From assembly GCA_018136815.1 (NCBI GenBank), contig CM030936.1, positions 1,524,569-1,588,568 of the forward strand: a DNA stretch of 64,000 nucleotides, given 5' to 3'. Each line of letters begins with the position of its first letter. The first letter of the stretch is position 1. Under the pieces are notes generated by a model, which ran no database searches, was not told the DNA's origin, and saw nothing but the letters and a program-made list of their open reading frames with translations. The DNA comes from Isochrysis galbana (taxonomy: Eukaryota > Haptophyta > Isochrysidales > Isochrysidaceae). Below are positions 60,474 to 64,000 of the stretch, piece by piece. Position numbers and translations under genes: made by a program.

Positions 60474-61997
60474 TCCTGATCGATGCCAAGGCGCAGGTGG
60501 ATCTGCAAGAGAGTCATGGGCGCACTGCCTTGATGATCGCATGCCAACATGGCCATACTCGATGCGTCCAAGTGCGATTGGTCTTTCCATCGAAAGCCGA
60601 CCAGATTCGGTCGTAAAAGGTCTTCGCTGTCCTCTTGCTCCCTCGCCTTTCTCCTGTCCTCTTGTTCCCTCGCCTTTGCCTCTGCTGTCCTCTTGTTCCC
60701 TCGCCTTTGCCTCTTCTTGCTCCCTCGCCTTTCTCCTGTCCTCTTGTTCCCCTCGCTTTTGCCTCTCCTGACGTCTTTGCCTCTGCTGTCCTCTTGCTCC
60801 CTCGCCTTTGCCTCTTCTGTCCCTCTTGCTCCCTCGCCATTCTCCTGTCCTCTTGCTCCCTCACCTTTCTCCTGTCCTCTTGCTCCCTCACCTTTCTCCT
60901 GTCCTCTTGCTCCCTCACCATTCTCCTGTCCTCTTGTTCCCTTCGCCTTCACCTCTCCTGACGTCTTTGCCTCTCCTTTCCTCTTCCTCCCTCGCCCTTA
61001 CTTGTCGTTGCCTCCATTCTACAGCATGAGCGATGCTCCTCCATGCTGTGCTCTCCTCCTGAATGGTCTGCTTGAGGGTAGTCCAAGAGCACCAATCAAG
61101 TTCATGGAAGAGATGCGAATGCTATATACCATTGTTTCCGAAAAGTATACACCATTGATGATTGCTGCCTACTTGGGTCATTCCAATTGTGTGGCAACAC
61201 TCCTTCGATTTGCTCCATTGGGGTACATGAACATGAAGAGTACTCTCTGGGGGAAGACCGCCTTGATACTCGCAGTCGAGCGTGGTCATCTTCCATGTGT
61301 CAAACATCTTGCGGCACAATGGAATGCTCCATTGGATCAGATGGACAACATGAAGAACACCCCATTAATGTATGCCTGCCTACGTGGCGATGTAGAGGTG
61401 GTCGATCTATTACAGCACTATGGGGCAACCATCGACCAGACGACTGCCTGTCAATGTCTCAACAATTCCATGAGCCAACGTACAGCTCATCTACATGACA
61501 TCTCCAATCTCCTACGTGTTGTATGGACTCCACCAACCCTTGTCTGTGATATTGAAGCCGAGTACAATCGAGGATTCATACAAGGGCATCAGAGCGGCTT
61601 CTCCGTAGGCTACACACAAGGCCACACACAAGCACTCCAACAATGGCAAGGAGATGACTCTGTAGGACGTCAGCAGAGGGATCCTGGCGGTCTTGAGCAA
61701 GGGTGTCTTCAAGGTCTCGACCAATGGCGACAAGAAGGGCTCCAAAAAGGGCACCAAGAAGGGCTCCAAAAAGGGCGGCACTACTTGCGCCGGTTGTGGC
61801 ACTTGCGCCGGTTGTGGCACTTGCGCCGGTTGTGGCACTTGCGCCGGTTGTGGCACTTGCGCCGGTTGTGGCACTTGCGCCGGTTGTGGCACTTGCGCCG
61901 GTTGTGGCACTTGCGCCGGTTGTGGCACTTGCTCCTGCTCCGCAAGCTGCGACTCCGAAGGATACCCCAGACGGCGTTCTGGAAATCTTCACCCTGA
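60474..61997 (+). CDS. Ankyrin-repeat protein
   Basis: A first segment near 60474-60572 encodes [20 protein letters not shown] and [14 protein letters not shown], a canonical ankyrin unit. After pyrimidine-rich sequence (about 60573-61022, likely intron, acceptor TTCTACAG) the frame resumes. It carries repeats [40 protein letters not shown] and [20 protein letters not shown]. These are protein-binding repeats. A Gln/Gly-rich tail ([20 protein letters not shown]...[13 protein letters not shown]) follows, then eight 6-residue RRLWHL repeats from an 18-bp minisatellite. The exact first splice phase was not resolved. Base composition is distinctly AT-richer than upstream genes. Confidence 0.7.
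60610..60965. repeat. Minisatellite of TCTTGYTCCCTCGCCTTT-type units
   Basis: About a dozen imperfect units of roughly 22-30 bp (CTCTTG, TCCCTCGCC or TCCCTCACC, TTTCTCCTGTC). It probably lies in an intron of the ankyrin gene. It is open in several frames on both strands. Confidence 0.85.
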
Positions 61998-62413
61998 GTG
62001 TTTTCCACATTGGTCCTCACATGTGCCAACCAAAAGCTCGATGTAGGTGAATGTACAGTTGAGGAGAACGCCAGCTGGAGTGGGACATCATCTCCTTGTG
62101 CAAGTATACCTCTTCCGGTACGCATTACCATGTCTGCGACAGCTTCGAACACCTCTTTCTTCACAGACTCGATGCTTTCTCTCACGGCACTACAATCCCA
62201 ATGTTTGTATCTTTGGAGCTCTGTGGTGAAATTGGAGTCACGTTGGAGCTCTTCACAAATACATATATTCATTATGTCACTGTTCACATCACTGAACTCC
62301 AACCAGACCTCGTCAGACATCTGTGCTATGCTCATAGACGATAGTGATTCCACGGAACGCTTCCTTTTTCCTAGCAGCCCATTCACGACATCTTGGGGAT
62401 CCCTTTCGCCCAT
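61781..62413 (-). CDS. Hypothetical ORF converging on the ankyrin gene
   Basis: 210 residues. The first 150 look like a real, mostly helical, hydrophilic protein ([40 protein letters not shown]). The C-terminus is eight KCHNRR units from the shared minisatellite. No family is recognised. It overlaps the 3' end of the ankyrin frame, so at most one of the two is likely translated through the repeat. Confidence 0.45.
   Translation of the reverse strand: MGERDPQDVVNGLLGKRKRSVESLSSMSIAQMSDEVWLEFSDVNSDIMNICICEELQRDSNFTTELQRYKHWDCSAVRESIESVKKEVFEAVADMVMRTGRGILAQGDDVPLQLAFSSTVHSPTSSFWLAHVRTNVENTQGEDFQNAVWGILRSRSLRSRSKCHNRRKCHNRRKCHNRRKCHNRRKCHNRRKCHNRRKCHNRRKCHNRRK
61783..61926. repeat. 18-bp minisatellite, eight units
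   Basis: ACTTGCGCCGGTTGTGGC is repeated about eight times with perfect or near-perfect identity. A unit of 18 bp keeps every frame: RRLWHL and TCAGCG on the plus strand, KCHNRR on the minus strand. Confidence 0.95.
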
Positions 62414-62509
62414 AGGAAGCGCTCGTGGTACTAGGAAGATTAGATTATATTAATCCTGTCACGAAATACCTAGGCCTACAGGCTTTGGCCATGCGTAAAA
62501 GCTAACGTT

Positions 62510-62860
62510 ATGTACGAAGGCGCTATGCGACCAGAAGCGCGCCCTTCCTCCTCGGTGCCACAAGGCAGACGAAACCATGGCAGGAGGCGGAGGGCGGAAG
62601 CTCTCCTACACTCTCACAAAAAAAAATGTACAAAATGTGGAAGACCACCTCCCGATTCGATCATGTATCAGAAGTTATGCAACCGCATTCTTGGTCGCCC
62701 CAATCCGGAGAAAGACAACAATACTGAACGCAATTCCACGACAACAATACTCATAAATAAAAGGCACAAAAGGCAGCCTACACCGTCTACGCGGAAGACT
62801 GACGATCACTCAAGTATCAGTGATGAAGACTGGAACAAGATTATTTCGGGAGATCTCTAA
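62510..62860 (+). CDS. Small hypothetical basic protein
   Basis: 116 residues, Arg/Lys/His-rich, with KKCTKCGRPPP (CxxC) followed by MYQKLCNRILGRP and an acidic end DEDWNKIISGDL. AT-richer codons as in the neighbouring ankyrin ORF. No family is recognised. It may be an exon of a larger gene. Confidence 0.45.
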   Translation: MYEGAMRPEARPSSSVPQGRRNHGRRRRAEALLHSHKKKCTKCGRPPPDSIMYQKLCNRILGRPNPEKDNNTERNSTTTILINKRHKRQPTPSTRKTDDHSSISDEDWNKIISGDL

Positions 62861-62981
62861 ACGTCACAAAAAGTCAGGTAAATCGGACCCCTTCGTTCAG
62901 GCTGACATCGCCAGCATACCCTCTTGCCAAACGAGTGGGTTAGATAGCGCTACCCTCATGATCCCCACGATCTTCCGCGAT

Positions 62982-63300
62982 TGAACGCTTTTCCATGCGG
63001 TGGGGGGGGAGGTGATGGTGATTGAACGCGTTCCACGTGTAGGCTGATGGTGATTGAACGCTTTTTCCATGCGGTGGGGGTGATGGTGATTGAGCGCGTT
63101 CCACGTGTAGGCTGATGGTGATTGAACGCTTTTCCATGCGGTGGGTGATGGTGATTGAACGCGTTCCACGTGTAGGCTGATGGTGATTGAACGCTTTTTC
63201 CATGCGGTGGGGGTGATGGTGATTGAGCGCGTTCCACGTGTAGGCTGATGGTGATTGAACGCTTTTCCATGCGGTGGGTGATGGTGATTGAGCGCTTCTC
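62982..63300. repeat. Minisatellite with alternating GATTGAACGC units
   Basis: About nine units start TGATTGAACGC or TGATTGAGCGC. They alternate between a TTTTCCATGCGGTGGG half and a GTTCCACGTGTAGGC half, giving a higher-order unit near 62 bp. Each GTTCCACGTGTAGGC half carries CACGTG. Confidence 0.9.
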
Positions 63301-63663
63301 GCCTTGGTTATGGAGCGCGCGCCGCTCCCCTCCCCTCTCGCCGTTCTGTTCGCCCGTCTTTCGTTCCTCGTTCGCCACTCGTTCTCGCTCCCGTTCTCGT
63401 TCTCGTCCCTCGTTTTCAACACTCACTACCAACCACCACACACCAGGCCAACCACAACATCCTAGACACTCGCTGGCCGAACCTACTTTTATAAGTGGGG
63501 GTCAATGGGGGCCTCGCGCCCCCCTCTCTCCATCGCGGACACCCCCCGGGGTGGGCCCGTACAAGGGCTGGGCAATCATCATCCTGGCCCAGACCCTTCG
63601 TGGGCGCGGGCCGCGACTCGCACTCGTGTAGCCCTGAAACTTCAGATTCTTCTTCTTTTTTTA
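63300..63663 (+). mobile_element. Short LINE-derived element
   Basis: ATGGAGCGCGCGCCGCTCCC at 63309 equals the ORF1 start of the LINE copies. A stem-loop ACTTTTATAAGT (63485-63496) is followed by GGGGGTCAATGGGGGCCTCG, a word also present at 11390. The 3' end is CCCTGAAACTTCAG and a T-rich tail at about 63648-63662, like the LINE tails. It has no room for LINE proteins, so it is either a deletion product or a non-autonomous family using LINE ends. Confidence 0.55.
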
Positions 63664-63675
63664 GGCCGGAAAATC

Positions 63676-63771
63676 CACTATCTACTTGTAACTAGATACC
63701 ATAAGGGCACTATCTACTTGTAACTAGATAGCATTTCGGCACTATCTACTTCTATCTAGATAGTGCTCGCC
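63676..63771. repeat. Three-unit palindromic repeat array, 32-bp period
   Basis: CACTATCTA starts at 63676, 63708 and 63740. Each unit is an imperfect palindrome (TATCTA ... TAGATA with an 8-nt centre) followed by a 9-nt variable spacer. The third unit extends its stem to CACTATCTA/TAGATAGTG. Confidence 0.85.
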
Positions 63772-64000
63772 GGGGGTTATTCGACGCCCTAGCCGCAAAA
63801 CTTTTGCAAAACTTTTGCACAAAACTTTGGGGGTTCGGGCACAAAACCTTTACCAGGCCCTAGTGGGGGTCCGAGCGGAGCGGGGTGCACCTGTCCTCAG
63901 CTGCGCGTACTCAACTTCCTCCTGTGCTGCTGGGTGGCCTGTTTCTTGTAGTGCTATTTTCGGTTCCCTTGTGTCCGCGTGTGTCTATGTTTGCCTTGGG
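63772..64000. other. Right edge, non-coding
   Basis: It contains repeated CAAAACTTTTGCA words at about 63797-63823 and a GCACAAAACTTTGGGGG word similar to GCACAAAATTTGGGGG near 12872. No gene is seen before the window ends. Confidence 0.5.

Noticed and set aside
62982..63771. CRISPR-like repeat/spacer pattern
   Set aside because: The genome is eukaryotic, the units are minisatellite or palindromic repeats with short or no unique spacers, and no cas genes are present.

Overview
The window is nuclear DNA of a eukaryotic microbe, most likely a GC-rich unicellular alga. It has spliced genes with GT-AG introns (donors such as GTGAGT, acceptors such as CCGCAG), long GA/CT and G/C tracts, APE-type LINE retrotransposons and several DNA transposons. 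A plant-type B3 DNA-binding domain and an EF-hand two-pore channel suggest an algal, perhaps green-lineage, origin, but the group cannot be fixed from the sequence alone.

Layout. 0.4-1.2 kb: thiol (cysteine/cysteamine) dioxygenase. 3.0-9.6 kb: two-pore cation channel with a long cytosolic C-terminus. 10.8-13.2 kb: a long-TIR element (TA flanks) with a 907-bp hAT-like element nested in one arm. 13.8-15.2 kb: unrecognised gene and tandem repeat. 15.7-19.8 kb: LINE debris, including a copy with large internal deletions. 20.3-23.3 kb: divergent kinesin with a C-terminal SH3 domain. 23.9-25.4 kb: DNA transposon with TTAA flanks. 26.5-27.7 kb: LINE fragment. 28.0-32.0 kb: tandem-domain pyruvate kinase with an N-terminal DPY-30/RIIa-like docking segment. 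34.0-40.5 kb: full-length, apparently intact LINE with a 17-19 bp target-site duplication. 41.4-42.5 kb: TspO/MBR-like membrane protein. 43.0-44.7 kb: LINE remnants. 45.3-52.8 kb: large multi-exon gene encoding BRCT-BRCT-B3-disordered-PWWP/Tudor-like-LysM-like-disordered-BRCT-BRCT. 54.1-55.9 kb: pogo/DDE-like transposase gene. 56.1-57.7 kb: dual-specificity phosphatase. 57.9-59.0 kb: METTL21-type lysine methyltransferase. 60.5-62.9 kb: ankyrin-repeat gene and small ORFs in an AT-richer island with minisatellites. 63.0-63.8 kb: minisatellite, LINE-derived short element and a palindromic repeat array.

The genes do not form a pathway. The main points of interest are three domain architectures I do not recognise as standard (B3+BRCT+chromatin-reader protein, docking-domain tandem pyruvate kinase, kinesin-SH3) and a LINE family whose copies begin with a short stem-loop that varies in sequence but keeps its pairing, and end in oligo(T) on the coding strand.

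Exon boundaries were placed by eye from reading frame, phase and splice consensus. No transcript data or database search was available.
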